DNA of 64,000 nt from Pseudomonas saudimassiliensis (lineage in GTDB: Bacteria; Pseudomonadota; Gammaproteobacteria; Pseudomonadales; Pseudomonadaceae). Both the position numbers and the translations under genes were made by a program. Below are positions 27,651 to 35,437 of the stretch, piece after piece (within the stretch, counting starts at the first letter, position 1; each line of letters opens with the position of its first letter). Under the pieces are notes generated by a model. That model was not told the origin of the DNA and did no database searches. It saw only the letters and a program-made list of their open reading frames with translations. Location of the stretch: positions 2,632,600 through 2,696,599 of the forward strand of contig NZ_LK391969.1 in the NCBI RefSeq assembly GCF_000939975.1, written 5' to 3'.

Positions 27651-28070
27651 ATGCTCAAGTCAATGAAAGTCCGGGATTACATGAATACCGAGCCGGTGAC
27701 ATTAACGCCGGACACCAAGTTGCATAAAGCAGTAGATGTTTTTCTGGCCCACCGTATCTCCGGGGCATCCGTCGTTGATATTCACGGCACGCTTGTCGGC
27801 GTCCTGTCAGAGAGCGATTGTCTGCGGGGCATACTCAACGGCAGCTATTTCGACGAGGCAGGCGGGACCGTCGGCTCGTTCATGAGTGAAGTTGTCGAGA
27901 CCATCGATGCGGACGCCAATATCCTCAAGGCGGCGGAGCACTTCGTTCAGAAGAATCGGCGCCGTTTGCCGGTGATGGAGCGGGGGCGACTGGTGGGGCA
28001 GATCAGCCGGCGCGACCTGTTGCTGGCATTGAAATCCTTCAACGACCAGGGCAAGCCAAAACGGGGTTGA
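27651..28070 (+). CDS. two-CBS-domain protein
   Basis: A 139-residue protein made of a CBS-domain pair (about residues 5-60 and 75-130), with motifs KVRDYMNTEPVTLTPD, GASVVDIHGTLVGVLSESD and RRLPVMERGRLVGQISRRDLL. CBS pairs bind adenine nucleotides and usually regulate a partner; no other domain is present. The ATG at 27651 directly follows the hairpin; a second Met at 27663 (MKVRDYM) is an alternative start outside it. It follows purU by 45 bases and may share its transcript. Confidence 0.85.
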   Translation: MLKSMKVRDYMNTEPVTLTPDTKLHKAVDVFLAHRISGASVVDIHGTLVGVLSESDCLRGILNGSYFDEAGGTVGSFMSEVVETIDADANILKAAEHFVQKNRRRLPVMERGRLVGQISRRDLLLALKSFNDQGKPKRG

Positions 28071-28093
28071 AGCGAAGTCCGACGGACCGGCAC

Positions 28094-28126
28094 AAAAAAG
28101 CCGCACCTTGCAGGGTGCGGCTTTTT
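28094..28126. terminator. bidirectional terminator between CBS gene and ahpF
   Basis: GCCGCACC (28100-28107) pairs with GGTGCGGC (28114-28121), with a 6-base loop, six A before and five T after. It serves both convergent genes. Confidence 0.92.
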
Positions 28127-28143
28127 GCTTACTGCCGGGTCAC

Positions 28144-29715
28144 TCAGGCACTTTCAGCGACGGCTTCCGGCGCCGAGGTGCGGATCAGGTGGTCGAAGGC
28201 GGCCAGGGAGGCGGTTGCGCCGGCGCCCATCGAGACGATGATCTGCTTGAACGGCACGGTGGTGACGTCGCCAGCAGCGAAGACGCCAGGCACCGAGGTG
28301 GCGCCGCGGGCATCAATCTCGATCTCGCCGAAGCGGGTCAGCTTGACGTCGCTGTCCTTCAGCCAATCGGTGTTGGGCACCAGGCCGATCTGCACGAAGA
28401 TACCGGCTACGTCGACGTCCGCGCTCTCACCGGAAACCCGGTCAGTGTAGGTCAGGCCGACCACCTTCTTGCCGTCACCCCGTACTTCGGTAGTGGCAGC
28501 GTTCTTGATGATCTTCACGTTCGGCAGCGAACGGGCCTTGCGCTGCAGTACTTCGTCGGCACGCAGGGTGTCGCTGAACTCCAACACGGTCACGTGCTCG
28601 ACAATACCGGCCAGGTCGATGGCCGCTTCGATACCGGAGTTGCCGCCGCCAATCACCGCCACGCGCTTGCCCTTGAACAGCGGACCATCACAGTGCGGGC
28701 AGTAGGCGACGCCCTTGCCGCGGTATTCCTGCTCGCCGGGGACGTTCATTTCCCGCCAGCGGGCGCCGGTGGCCAGAATGACCGCGCGGCTGGACAGGGT
28801 GGCACCGCTGGCCAGGGTAATCTCGATCATGTCATTGGTGGTCAGCTTGGCAGCAGCCTGCTCGGTGATCACGTCGATATCGTATTCCTTCACGTGCTGC
28901 TCGAGGCTGGCGACCAGCTTCGGGCCTTCGGTGTAGGGCACGGAGATGAAGTTCTCGATGCCGACGGTATCCATCACCTGGCCGCCAAAGCGCTCAGCCA
29001 CCAGACCGGTGCGAATGCCTTTACGGGCCGCGTAGATGGCCGCTGCGGCGCCAGCCGGGCCACCACCGACGATCAGGACTTCATAGGGCTTCTTCTCGCT
29101 CAGCTCGGCCGCCTTGCGCTCGGCTGCACCGGAGTCGACCTTGTTGACGATCTCGGCCAGTGTCATGCGGCCCTGGCCAAAGTGTTCGCCATTCAGGAAC
29201 ACGGTGGGCACAGCCATGATCTGGCGGCTCTCGACCTCGTCCTTGAACAGGGCGCCATCGATCATCACGTGGGTGATGTTCGGGTTCAGGGTGGCCATCA
29301 GGTTCAGCGCCTGGACCACGTCGGGGCAGTTCTGGCAGGACAGGGAGATATAGGTCTCGAAATGGTACTCACCTTCGAGATTGCGGATCTGGTCGAGCAG
29401 GGCCGGGTCAGCCTTGGACGGGTGACCACCGGCCTGCAGCAGGGCCAGAACCAGGGAAGTGAACTCGTGACCCATCGGGATACCGGCGAAGCGTACGCGG
29501 GGGCTCTGGCCGGCTTCAGCCACGGCCATGCTCGGGGTACGCTTGTTCTCCACGGCAACCAGACCGATCTTGCTCGACATTTCGGCAATTTCGATCGCGA
29601 GTTCGTGCAATTCTTTGCCCTTGGGGCTGTCGTCTACGGACACGCTGATTTCGATCGGCTTGGCGATGTTCTGCAGGTACGTGTCCAGTTGCTTCTTCAG
29701 ATTGGCGTCCAACAT
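28144..29715 (-). CDS. ahpF: alkyl hydroperoxide reductase subunit F
   Basis: A 523-residue flavoprotein that passes electrons from NADH to AhpC. The N-terminal tandem thioredoxin-fold domain has the redox pair CQNC (near residue 128). Next come the FAD site [18 protein letters not shown], the NADH site [16 protein letters not shown] and the second redox pair CPHC (near residue 345). It lies 99 bases downstream of ahpC, with a terminator in the gap, so it may be expressed by read-through at a lower level or from its own promoter. The ribosome site (AGGA) is 12 bases from the ATG, weaker than that of ahpC. Confidence 0.97.
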   Translation of the reverse strand: MLDANLKKQLDTYLQNIAKPIEISVSVDDSPKGKELHELAIEIAEMSSKIGLVAVENKRTPSMAVAEAGQSPRVRFAGIPMGHEFTSLVLALLQAGGHPSKADPALLDQIRNLEGEYHFETYISLSCQNCPDVVQALNLMATLNPNITHVMIDGALFKDEVESRQIMAVPTVFLNGEHFGQGRMTLAEIVNKVDSGAAERKAAELSEKKPYEVLIVGGGPAGAAAAIYAARKGIRTGLVAERFGGQVMDTVGIENFISVPYTEGPKLVASLEQHVKEYDIDVITEQAAAKLTTNDMIEITLASGATLSSRAVILATGARWREMNVPGEQEYRGKGVAYCPHCDGPLFKGKRVAVIGGGNSGIEAAIDLAGIVEHVTVLEFSDTLRADEVLQRKARSLPNVKIIKNAATTEVRGDGKKVVGLTYTDRVSGESADVDVAGIFVQIGLVPNTDWLKDSDVKLTRFGEIEIDARGATSVPGVFAAGDVTTVPFKQIIVSMGAGATASLAAFDHLIRTSAPEAVAESA

Positions 29716-29752
29716 AGTGTGCGTGTCCTGGAAAGTGGGTGAATTTTGGGTG

Positions 29753-29803
29753 AAAAAAACCCGGCCCGCCGACTGGGCGCAGAGCGCCGCAGCGGGCCGG
29801 GTT
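29753..29803 (-). terminator. terminator between ahpC and ahpF
   Basis: AACCCGGCCCGC (29758-29769) pairs with GCGGGCCGGGTT (29792-29803); on the - strand the stem is followed by a T run. Being inside the ahpC-ahpF pair, it probably attenuates ahpF. Confidence 0.8.
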
Positions 29804-29814
29804 GTCAGGCCGAC

Positions 29815-30378
29815 TTAGATCTTGCCAACCAGGTCCAGCGAGGGAGCCAGAGTGGCTTCGCCTTCTTCCCACTTGGCCGGGCAAACTTCGCCAGGGTGGG
29901 CAGCTACGTACTGGGCAGCCTTGATCTTGCGCAGCAGGTCGGCAGCGTTACGGCCGATGCCTTCAGCAGTGATTTCCACAGCCTGGATGATGCCTTCCGG
30001 GTCAACGATGAAGGTACCGCGGTTGGCCAGGCCCTGGTCTTCACGCAGGATCTCGAAGTTGCGGCTGATCTGCATGGTCGGGTCGCCGAGCATGGTGTAC
30101 TTGATCTTGCCGATGGTCTCGGAACTGTCGTGCCATGCTTTGTGGGTGAAGTGGGTGTCAGTGGATACGGAGTAGACTTCCACGCCCAGCTTCTGCAGTT
30201 CTTCGTAATGGTCAGCCACGTCGCCCAGTTCGGTCGGGCATACGAAAGTGAAGTCGGCCGGGTAGAAGAAGAATACTGCCCACTTACCTTTGACGTCGGT
30301 GTCGGAAACGGTGATGAATTCGCCGTTCTTGAACGCCTGAGCGGTAAATGGCTTGATTTCAGTATTGATAACGGACAT
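29815..30378 (-). CDS. ahpC: alkyl hydroperoxide reductase subunit C (peroxiredoxin)
   Basis: A 187-residue typical 2-Cys peroxiredoxin that reduces hydrogen peroxide and organic peroxides. The peroxidatic cysteine is in [10 protein letters not shown] (about residue 47) and the resolving cysteine in [10 protein letters not shown] (about 166). The start at 30378 ([11 protein letters not shown]) has AAGGAGT 5 bases upstream; a longer frame has no such site. An OxyR-type site and a promoter lie just upstream (30427-30492). Confidence 0.97.
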   Translation of the reverse strand: MSVINTEIKPFTAQAFKNGEFITVSDTDVKGKWAVFFFYPADFTFVCPTELGDVADHYEELQKLGVEVYSVSTDTHFTHKAWHDSSETIGKIKYTMLGDPTMQISRNFEILREDQGLANRGTFIVDPEGIIQAVEITAEGIGRNAADLLRKIKAAQYVAAHPGEVCPAKWEEGEATLAPSLDLVGKI

Positions 30379-30426
30379 TGAAGACTCCTTGCTGAGCTTG
30401 TTGTTTATGGGTTGGAAACAGTGTCT

Positions 30427-30455
30427 ATAGTAGAGGTGCTTCACGGATACTTAAA
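30427..30455 (-). promoter_or_regulatory. ahpC promoter
   Basis: On the - strand TACTAT (30427-30432) is a -10 element and TTTAAG (30450-30455) a weak -35, 17 bases apart. The weak -35 next to the OxyR-type site suggests an activator-dependent promoter. Confidence 0.6.
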
Positions 30456-30492
30456 ATAAATTCAGCCTAAGTACCGGATAGCTTTTCTCTAT
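30456..30492. promoter_or_regulatory. OxyR-type binding site
   Basis: Four tetramers with exact 7-base spacing, ATAA-N7-CTAA-N7-ATAG-N7-CTAT, match 14 of 16 positions of the OxyR consensus ATAG-N7-CTAT-N7-ATAG-N7-CTAT. The site directly abuts the ahpC -35, the expected place for OxyR activation by peroxide. Confidence 0.8.
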
Positions 30493-30539
30493 ATGGGGAT
30501 GACCCCATTTTATTTCAAGGCGAATCAATTAAATTGATT
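30493..30539. promoter_or_regulatory. hairpin and palindrome upstream of the acyl-CoA dehydrogenase
   Basis: ATGGGG-ATGA-CCCCAT (30493-30508) is a small hairpin followed by TTTTATTT on the + strand. AATCAATTAAATTGATT (30523-30539) is a perfect 17-base palindrome with 8-base arms. They lie in the AT-rich 311-base ahpC/acyl-CoA dehydrogenase spacer (30379-30689); the rest of that spacer shows no gene. The palindrome has the form of a repressor operator, binder unknown. Confidence 0.45.
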
Positions 30540-30689
30540 TAGGTCAAATTCTATTATCAGGCTGATGAATTATTTAGATTCAGGCCCTGATACAAGATAG
30601 CCAGAATTTTATCCAGCTCCTAGCCTAGAGAGTAAGCCATCTGCGTGTCGGTTCAATGAACGCAGACCTTCACTCACGAGGAGATTGAG

Positions 30690-31949
30690 ATGGATTTTGC
30701 CTACAGCGCCAAAACCGAAGGGCTCCGCCAACAGGTTCGCGGATTCCTGGACCAACACATTGTACCCCGTCTTGCCGAATGGCACAGGGAAGTTGCCGGC
30801 GGCCAGTTTCCGGTGTCCTTCATGGCGGACCTCAAGGCCCTGGCCAAGGAGGAAGGGCTGTGGAACCTGTTCCTCCCGGCGCTGCACGCGGATGAGCCGG
30901 GGCAGGGGCTGAGCAATCTCGAATACGCCCCCCTGGCGGAAATCATGGGACGGGTCAGTTGGGCGTCGGAAGTGTTCAACTGCAACGCGCCGGATACCGG
31001 CAACATGGAGCTCCTGCACATGTTCGCCAGCCCCGAGCAGAACCAGCGCTGGCTGCAGCCCTTGCTCAACGGCGAGATCCGTTCGGCCTTCGCTATGACC
31101 GAACCGGACGTGGCCTCCTCCGATGCGAGCAACATCCAGACCCTGATTCGTCGCGATGGGGATGATTATGTGATCAATGGGCGCAAGTGGTTCATCACCA
31201 ACGCCTCGCACCCTGATTGCGCCTTCCTGATCGTCATGGGCAAGACCGACCCCGAAGGCGAGCCGCGGCGCCAGCAGAGCATGATCATTGTGCCCTTCGA
31301 CACCCCCGGCGTGGAGCTGGTGCGCAACATTCCGGTCATGCATCACCTGGCCCCAGAGGGCCACAGTGAACTGGTGTTTCGCAATGTCCGGGTGCCGGCG
31401 GCGAACCTGCTGGGCAACGAGGGTGACGGCTTCATGATGGCCCAGGCGCGGCTCGGGCCGGGTCGGGTGCACCACTGCATGCGGGCGATCGGCATGGCGG
31501 AACTGGCGCTGGAGTTGATGGTGGACCGCGCCCAGGAACGCAAGACCTTCGGTCGTTACCTGCATCAGCACGGCAGCATCTCCGAATGGATTGCCCGCTC
31601 GCGCATGGAGATCGAGCAGGCCCGGCTGCTGGTGCTCAAGACCGCCTGGATGATCGACAACGTGGGAGCCAAGGGTGCCCGTAAGGAAATCGCCATGATC
31701 AAGGCGGTGGTGCCGGGCATGCTCAACCAGGTGGTCGATCGCGCCATGCAGGTGTTCGGCGCCATGGGCCTGACCCCGGATACGCCCCTGGCGGACCTGT
31801 GGATCAGCTCCCGCTGCCTGCGCATCGCCGACGGCCCCGATGAAGTACACCTGCGCAGCATCGCCCGGCTGGAAATCGACGGCAGCCAGGATCGGCGCGG
31901 CAGCAGCAGCGACTACCTGACCCCGGCGGATGTGCTGCGCACCCGCTGA
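30690..31949 (+). CDS. acyl-CoA dehydrogenase family protein
   Basis: A 419-residue flavoenzyme of the ACAD10/11-like branch, which oxidises acyl-CoA thioesters to enoyl-CoA. Landmarks are AFAMTEPDVASSDASNI (FAD/substrate loop), the KWFITNASHPDC region, GPGRVHHCMRAIGMAE, FGRYLHQHGSISEWIA and the C-terminal QVFGAMGLTPDTPLADLW nucleotide-binding pattern. The substrate is unknown. GAGGAGA is 7 bases before the ATG. It is alone, without an enoyl-CoA hydratase or thiolase beside it. Confidence 0.92.
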   Translation: MDFAYSAKTEGLRQQVRGFLDQHIVPRLAEWHREVAGGQFPVSFMADLKALAKEEGLWNLFLPALHADEPGQGLSNLEYAPLAEIMGRVSWASEVFNCNAPDTGNMELLHMFASPEQNQRWLQPLLNGEIRSAFAMTEPDVASSDASNIQTLIRRDGDDYVINGRKWFITNASHPDCAFLIVMGKTDPEGEPRRQQSMIIVPFDTPGVELVRNIPVMHHLAPEGHSELVFRNVRVPAANLLGNEGDGFMMAQARLGPGRVHHCMRAIGMAELALELMVDRAQERKTFGRYLHQHGSISEWIARSRMEIEQARLLVLKTAWMIDNVGAKGARKEIAMIKAVVPGMLNQVVDRAMQVFGAMGLTPDTPLADLWISSRCLRIADGPDEVHLRSIARLEIDGSQDRRGSSSDYLTPADVLRTR

Positions 31950-31974
31950 GATCCACCAGCTCGATGGGCGGAGT

Positions 31975-32002
31975 CAGCCGGTAACTCTGATGCTGCCGGC
32001 TG
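31975..32002 (+). other. hairpin downstream of the acyl-CoA dehydrogenase
   Basis: CAGCCGG (31975-31981) pairs with CCGGCTG (31996-32002) around a 14-base loop, 26 bases after the acyl-CoA dehydrogenase stop. There is no T run, so if it stops transcription it is not a classical intrinsic terminator. Confidence 0.35.
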
Positions 32003-32078
32003 GCACTGGTACGAGCGGGTGCTCGAACCTCCCAGGAACCCCATCGTAGACGCGCAGGGGACCCTCAAGCACTTTGCC

Positions 32079-32092
32079 TTGACCTTGATCAA
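32079..32092 (+). promoter_or_regulatory. FNR-type (ANR/DNR) box upstream of ubiU
   Basis: TTGACCTTGATCAA matches 9 of 10 positions of TTGAT-N4-ATCAA, centred 66 bases before the ubiU ATG. A -10-like CACAGT (32115-32120) lies about 30 bases from the centre, correct for a -41.5 site. Anaerobic control fits the oxygen-independent role of UbiUVT. Confidence 0.7.
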
Positions 32093-32151
32093 TGACCTTT
32101 GCCGCCAGCCGGCGCACAGTCCCCGGCTGACTTTGATCAAAGGGAGTTCCC

Positions 32152-33147
32152 ATGCAACTGGTCTGTCCCGCAGGCAGTCTGCCTGCCCTCAAGGCGGCGG
32201 TGCGGCAGGGTGCCGATGCCATCTATACCGGTTTTCGCGATGACACCAACGCCCGCCACTTCTCCGGTCTCAACTTTACCGACAAGCAATTGGAGCAGGG
32301 GCTGCAGCTGATCCGCCAGCAAGGCCGCCAGCTGTATATCGCCGTCAACACCTATGCCTTGCCCGACGGCTGGAAGCGCTGGCAGCGGGCGGTGGACCAG
32401 GCCGCGGATCTCGGCGTGGACGCGCTGATTGCCGGTGATCCGGGGGTGCTGGCCTATGCCAGTCGACGTTACCCCGCGCTCAACCTGCACCTGTCGGTAC
32501 AGGGATCGGCGACCAATGCCGGTGCGCTGGCCTTCTACCACGAGCAGTACGGTATCCGCCGCACGGTGTTGCCCCGGGTGCTGTCGCTCAACCAGGTGAA
32601 GCAGGTGGCTGCGTCCAGCCCGGTGCCGGTGGAGGTTTTTGCCTTCGGCAGCCTGTGCATCATGGCCGAGGGGCGTTGTCACCTGTCCTCCTACGTGACC
32701 GGCGAATCGCCCAACCTGTGCGGCGTCTGCTCCCCGGCTAGCGCCGTGCGCTGGCAGGAAGAGCCGGACGGCCTGACCTCCCGGCTCAGCGGGGTATTGA
32801 TCGACCGTTACCAGCCGGACGAGGCGGCAGGTTACCCGACCCTGTGCAAGGGGCGTTTCATGGTGCATGGCAAGCGCTTCCATGCCCTGGAAGAGCCGAC
32901 CAGCCTGAACACCATGGACCTGATTCCTGAACTCACGGCCATCGGTGTGGAAGCCGTCAAGATCGAAGGACGCCAGCGCAGCCCCGCCTATGTGGAGCAG
33001 GTCACCGGGGTTTGGCGCAAGGCGCTCGACAGCTACCGGGCCAATCCGCAGCGCTTTGCCGTGGAGGATAGTTGGCGCCGCGTGCTCGATGGCGTGTCCG
33101 AAGGCAGCCAGACCACCCTGGGCGCGTACCACCGCGCCTGGCAGTAG
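32152..33147 (+). CDS. ubiU: oxygen-independent ubiquinone biosynthesis protein UbiU
   Basis: A 331-residue U32 peptidase-like protein that works with UbiV and UbiT to hydroxylate the ubiquinone ring without oxygen. It starts MQLVCPAGSLPALKAAVRQGADAIYTGF (first 28 residues, with the PAG-x-L-x-ALKAA motif). The [4Fe-4S] cysteines are in GSLCIMAEGRCHLSSY and ESPNLCGVC, plus a later Cys (TLCKGRF). AGGGAG lies 5 bases before the ATG, partly inside the palindrome CTTTGATCAAAG (32131-32142). First gene of ubiUVT, convergent with the NO reductase operon. Confidence 0.94.
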   Translation: MQLVCPAGSLPALKAAVRQGADAIYTGFRDDTNARHFSGLNFTDKQLEQGLQLIRQQGRQLYIAVNTYALPDGWKRWQRAVDQAADLGVDALIAGDPGVLAYASRRYPALNLHLSVQGSATNAGALAFYHEQYGIRRTVLPRVLSLNQVKQVAASSPVPVEVFAFGSLCIMAEGRCHLSSYVTGESPNLCGVCSPASAVRWQEEPDGLTSRLSGVLIDRYQPDEAAGYPTLCKGRFMVHGKRFHALEEPTSLNTMDLIPELTAIGVEAVKIEGRQRSPAYVEQVTGVWRKALDSYRANPQRFAVEDSWRRVLDGVSEGSQTTLGAYHRAWQ

Positions 33148-33160
33148 GAGATTACCCCTG

Positions 33161-34051
33161 ATGAAACTGACCCTGGGCCCCATTCTGTTCTACTGGCCAC
33201 GCCAGCAGATCCTGGATTTCTACGCGGACATGAGCGAGCAACCGCTGGATATCATCTACCTTGGCGAAACCGTCTGCTCCAAGCGCCGTGCCCTGTCGCT
33301 GGATGACTGGATTGGCCTGGCCCGCGATGTGCGGGAGGCCAGCGGCGCCGAAGTTGTGCTCTCGGGCCTGACCCTGATCGAGGCCGCCTCGGAGCTGTCG
33401 AGCCTGCGGCGCCTGTGTGACAACGGCGAGATCAAGGTGGAAGCCAACGATATGGCCGCCGTGCATTTCCTCAGCCGCAAGGGCGTCGAGTTCGTGGGTG
33501 GGCCGGCGCTGAACCTGTACAACGCCTTTGCCCTGGAAGAACTGACCCGCAATGGCATGACCCGCTGGGTGCCGCCGGTGGAGTGCTCCGCGGACCTGTT
33601 GGCCGCTTTGATGCAGCAGGCCGGGGAGAACAATCTGGAGCTGCCGGAAATCGAAGTCTTCGCCTGGGGCCATCTGCCCCTGGCCTATTCGGCGCGCTGC
33701 TTCACCGCGCGGGCGGAGAACCTGCCCAAGGATGACTGTGGCTTTGTCTGCCAGAACTATCCCGAAGGGGTACCCCTGACCAGCCAGGAAGGCCAGCCGG
33801 TGTTCACCCTCAACGGCATCCAGACCATGTCCGCCACGCCAACCAACCTGCTGGCTGAATACCCGCGCATGGCGCGCATGGGCATCGACGCCCTGCGCCT
33901 GAGCCCACGGGCCCGGGATATGGCCCAGGTGGTACAGATGTTCGACCGGGTACGCCAGGGCGATCATCCACCCCTGGCGCTGGACGGGTGCAATGGTTAC
34001 TGGCATGGCCAGCCGGGCATGCTGCGGGTCGAGGAGGTGGGATTATGCTGA
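33161..34051 (+). CDS. ubiV: oxygen-independent ubiquinone biosynthesis protein UbiV
   Basis: A 296-residue U32-family partner of UbiU. It begins MKLTLGPILFYWPRQQI and carries VEFVGGPALNLYNAFAL. The iron-sulfur cysteines are around TVCSKR, ARCFTARAENLPKDDCGFVC and CNGYWHGQPG near the end. The start at 33161 is 13 bases after ubiU, preceded by TAGGAG; longer frames overlap ubiU. It overlaps ubiT by 7 bases. Confidence 0.94.
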   Translation: MKLTLGPILFYWPRQQILDFYADMSEQPLDIIYLGETVCSKRRALSLDDWIGLARDVREASGAEVVLSGLTLIEAASELSSLRRLCDNGEIKVEANDMAAVHFLSRKGVEFVGGPALNLYNAFALEELTRNGMTRWVPPVECSADLLAALMQQAGENNLELPEIEVFAWGHLPLAYSARCFTARAENLPKDDCGFVCQNYPEGVPLTSQEGQPVFTLNGIQTMSATPTNLLAEYPRMARMGIDALRLSPRARDMAQVVQMFDRVRQGDHPPLALDGCNGYWHGQPGMLRVEEVGLC

Positions 34052-34554
34052 GCCCTGCACAGTTATTGTTACGCGCCGGTGCGCCGGTGTTGCCGCTGGG
34101 TCGGCACGTGCCCTTCATCGTGCAGCGCCTGGTGATCGAGAAGGCCATGGCGCGGCTGTTTGCCCAGCCGCTGGAGGAGGGGGAGTTCGATGTGCTGCAA
34201 GGCCGCTGGCTGCGTATCGAAGTGACTGACCTGGGTCTGGCCTGGAGCCTGACCCGCGCGGAGAAGGGGCTGCGCCTGGCGCAGCATTCCCCGGTGGATG
34301 TGTGTATTCGCGGTAACTGGCAGGAGTTCCTGTTGCTGGCCAGCCGGCAGGAAGACCCCGATACCCTGTTCTTCCGTCGCCGGCTGATCATCGAGGGTGA
34401 CACCGACCTGGGCCTGGCGATCAAGAACCTGGTCGACAGCCTGGACCCGGACCTGATGCCGCCCCGGCTGTGGCAGCTGATCGGCTGGCTGGGGACCGCG
34501 GCCAAAGCGCAACAGGACGGCAAGCGTCCCGTACCCGCCCGGGTCCCGGGCTAG
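34045..34554 (+). CDS. ubiT: SCP2-domain accessory protein UbiT
   Basis: A 169-residue protein with an SCP2 sterol-carrier domain (FDVLQGRWLRIEV, ADVCIRG-like strand and RRLIIEGDTDLGLAIKNLVDSLD). UbiT binds lipids and is thought to hold the ubiquinone intermediates for UbiU-UbiV in the anaerobic pathway. The ATG at 34045 has GAGGAGG upstream and overlaps the ubiV end, so ubiUVT is a tight operon. It converges with norF, with 20 bases between the stops. Confidence 0.92.
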   Translation: MLSPAQLLLRAGAPVLPLGRHVPFIVQRLVIEKAMARLFAQPLEEGEFDVLQGRWLRIEVTDLGLAWSLTRAEKGLRLAQHSPVDVCIRGNWQEFLLLASRQEDPDTLFFRRRLIIEGDTDLGLAIKNLVDSLDPDLMPPRLWQLIGWLGTAAKAQQDGKRPVPARVPG

Positions 34555-34574
34555 GCGTCATCGCGGCGGCGGGC

Positions 34575-34817
34575 TCAGATGTTGAACACCGCCGCCGCAC
34601 CCAACACCAGTACCAGCCAGCCGCTGACCACCCAGCGCAGCCATTGGGGCGCGGTGCGCAGGTCCATGAACTCATCGATCAACCACTGTCCCTTGACGAA
34701 GGTCAGCGCCAGCACGCAGGCCACGACCCAGCTGCCGTCGAAGCTATGGCCGAGCCACCAACCCAGCAGGGTAAGCAGCAGCAGGCCGGCGAGGGCGAAT
34801 TTGAGCAGGTGTTGCAT
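34575..34817 (-). CDS. norF: NorF/NirP-like small membrane protein
   Basis: An 80-residue protein with two or three membrane helices, in the COX4/NorF pattern. It follows norE by 11 bases. NorF (called NirP in P. aeruginosa) supports NO reductase activity; its exact function is unclear. Last gene of nirQ-norCBDEF. Confidence 0.85.
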   Translation of the reverse strand: MQHLLKFALAGLLLLTLLGWWLGHSFDGSWVVACVLALTFVKGQWLIDEFMDLRTAPQWLRWVVSGWLVLVLGAAAVFNI

Positions 34818-34828
34818 GGCGTAGCTCC

Positions 34829-35437
34829 TCAGGGCAGCACGTACAGCAGGGGAAACAGCACCAGCCAGACCAGGTCGACCATGTGCCAGTAACTAGCCGC
34901 TGACTCGCCGGCCATCCGGACCTTCTCTTCATCACCGTAATGACCGCTGCGGCAGCGTTGGGCGACCACCAGCAGGATAGCCATGCCGATCAGCACGTGG
35001 GCCATGTGAAAGAAGGTGGTGAAGAAGTAGAAGAAGTAGAAGGTGTTGGTGCGCAGGTTGTAGCCGTCGCCAAACAGGATTCCATATTCGGTGATCTTGA
35101 TGCCGACATAGGCCAGGCCGCACAGCGCCGCCAGGACAAACCCGTTGACCAGCGCCTGCGGTCGGCCGGTGGCGGCGCGCTTGACTCCGTTGGCGGCAAA
35201 ATAGCTGCCGGTGAGCAGGATCAGCGTGTTCGCCAGCCCGGCCTCCGGGTGCAGGGTGGCGATGCCAGCGCTGAATATCTCCGCCCAGTGGCCCCGGGCG
35301 AAAGCCATGCTGCCGAGCAGCAACAGGAACGCCAGCAGCTCGGCGAGAATGAAACACCACATCGCCAGGTCGCCCGGCAACCGCCGGTGCGGGTTGACTG
35401 TGGTCTCGGTGAGGACGGCGTCGGAGCTGAATGTCAT
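34829..35437 (-). CDS. norE: NorE/NirO-like cytochrome oxidase subunit III protein
   Basis: A 202-residue membrane protein of the haem-copper oxidase subunit III family, with five hydrophobic segments; motifs RLPGDLAMWCFILAELLAFLLL, SYFAANGVKRA and FHMAHVLIGMAILLVV. In denitrifiers it sits with norCB and is called NorE or NirO; it improves nitric oxide reduction but is not catalytic. Its ATG overlaps the norD stop by four bases (ATGA). Confidence 0.9.
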   Translation of the reverse strand: MTFSSDAVLTETTVNPHRRLPGDLAMWCFILAELLAFLLLLGSMAFARGHWAEIFSAGIATLHPEAGLANTLILLTGSYFAANGVKRAATGRPQALVNGFVLAALCGLAYVGIKITEYGILFGDGYNLRTNTFYFFYFFTTFFHMAHVLIGMAILLVVAQRCRSGHYGDEEKVRMAGESAASYWHMVDLVWLVLFPLLYVLP

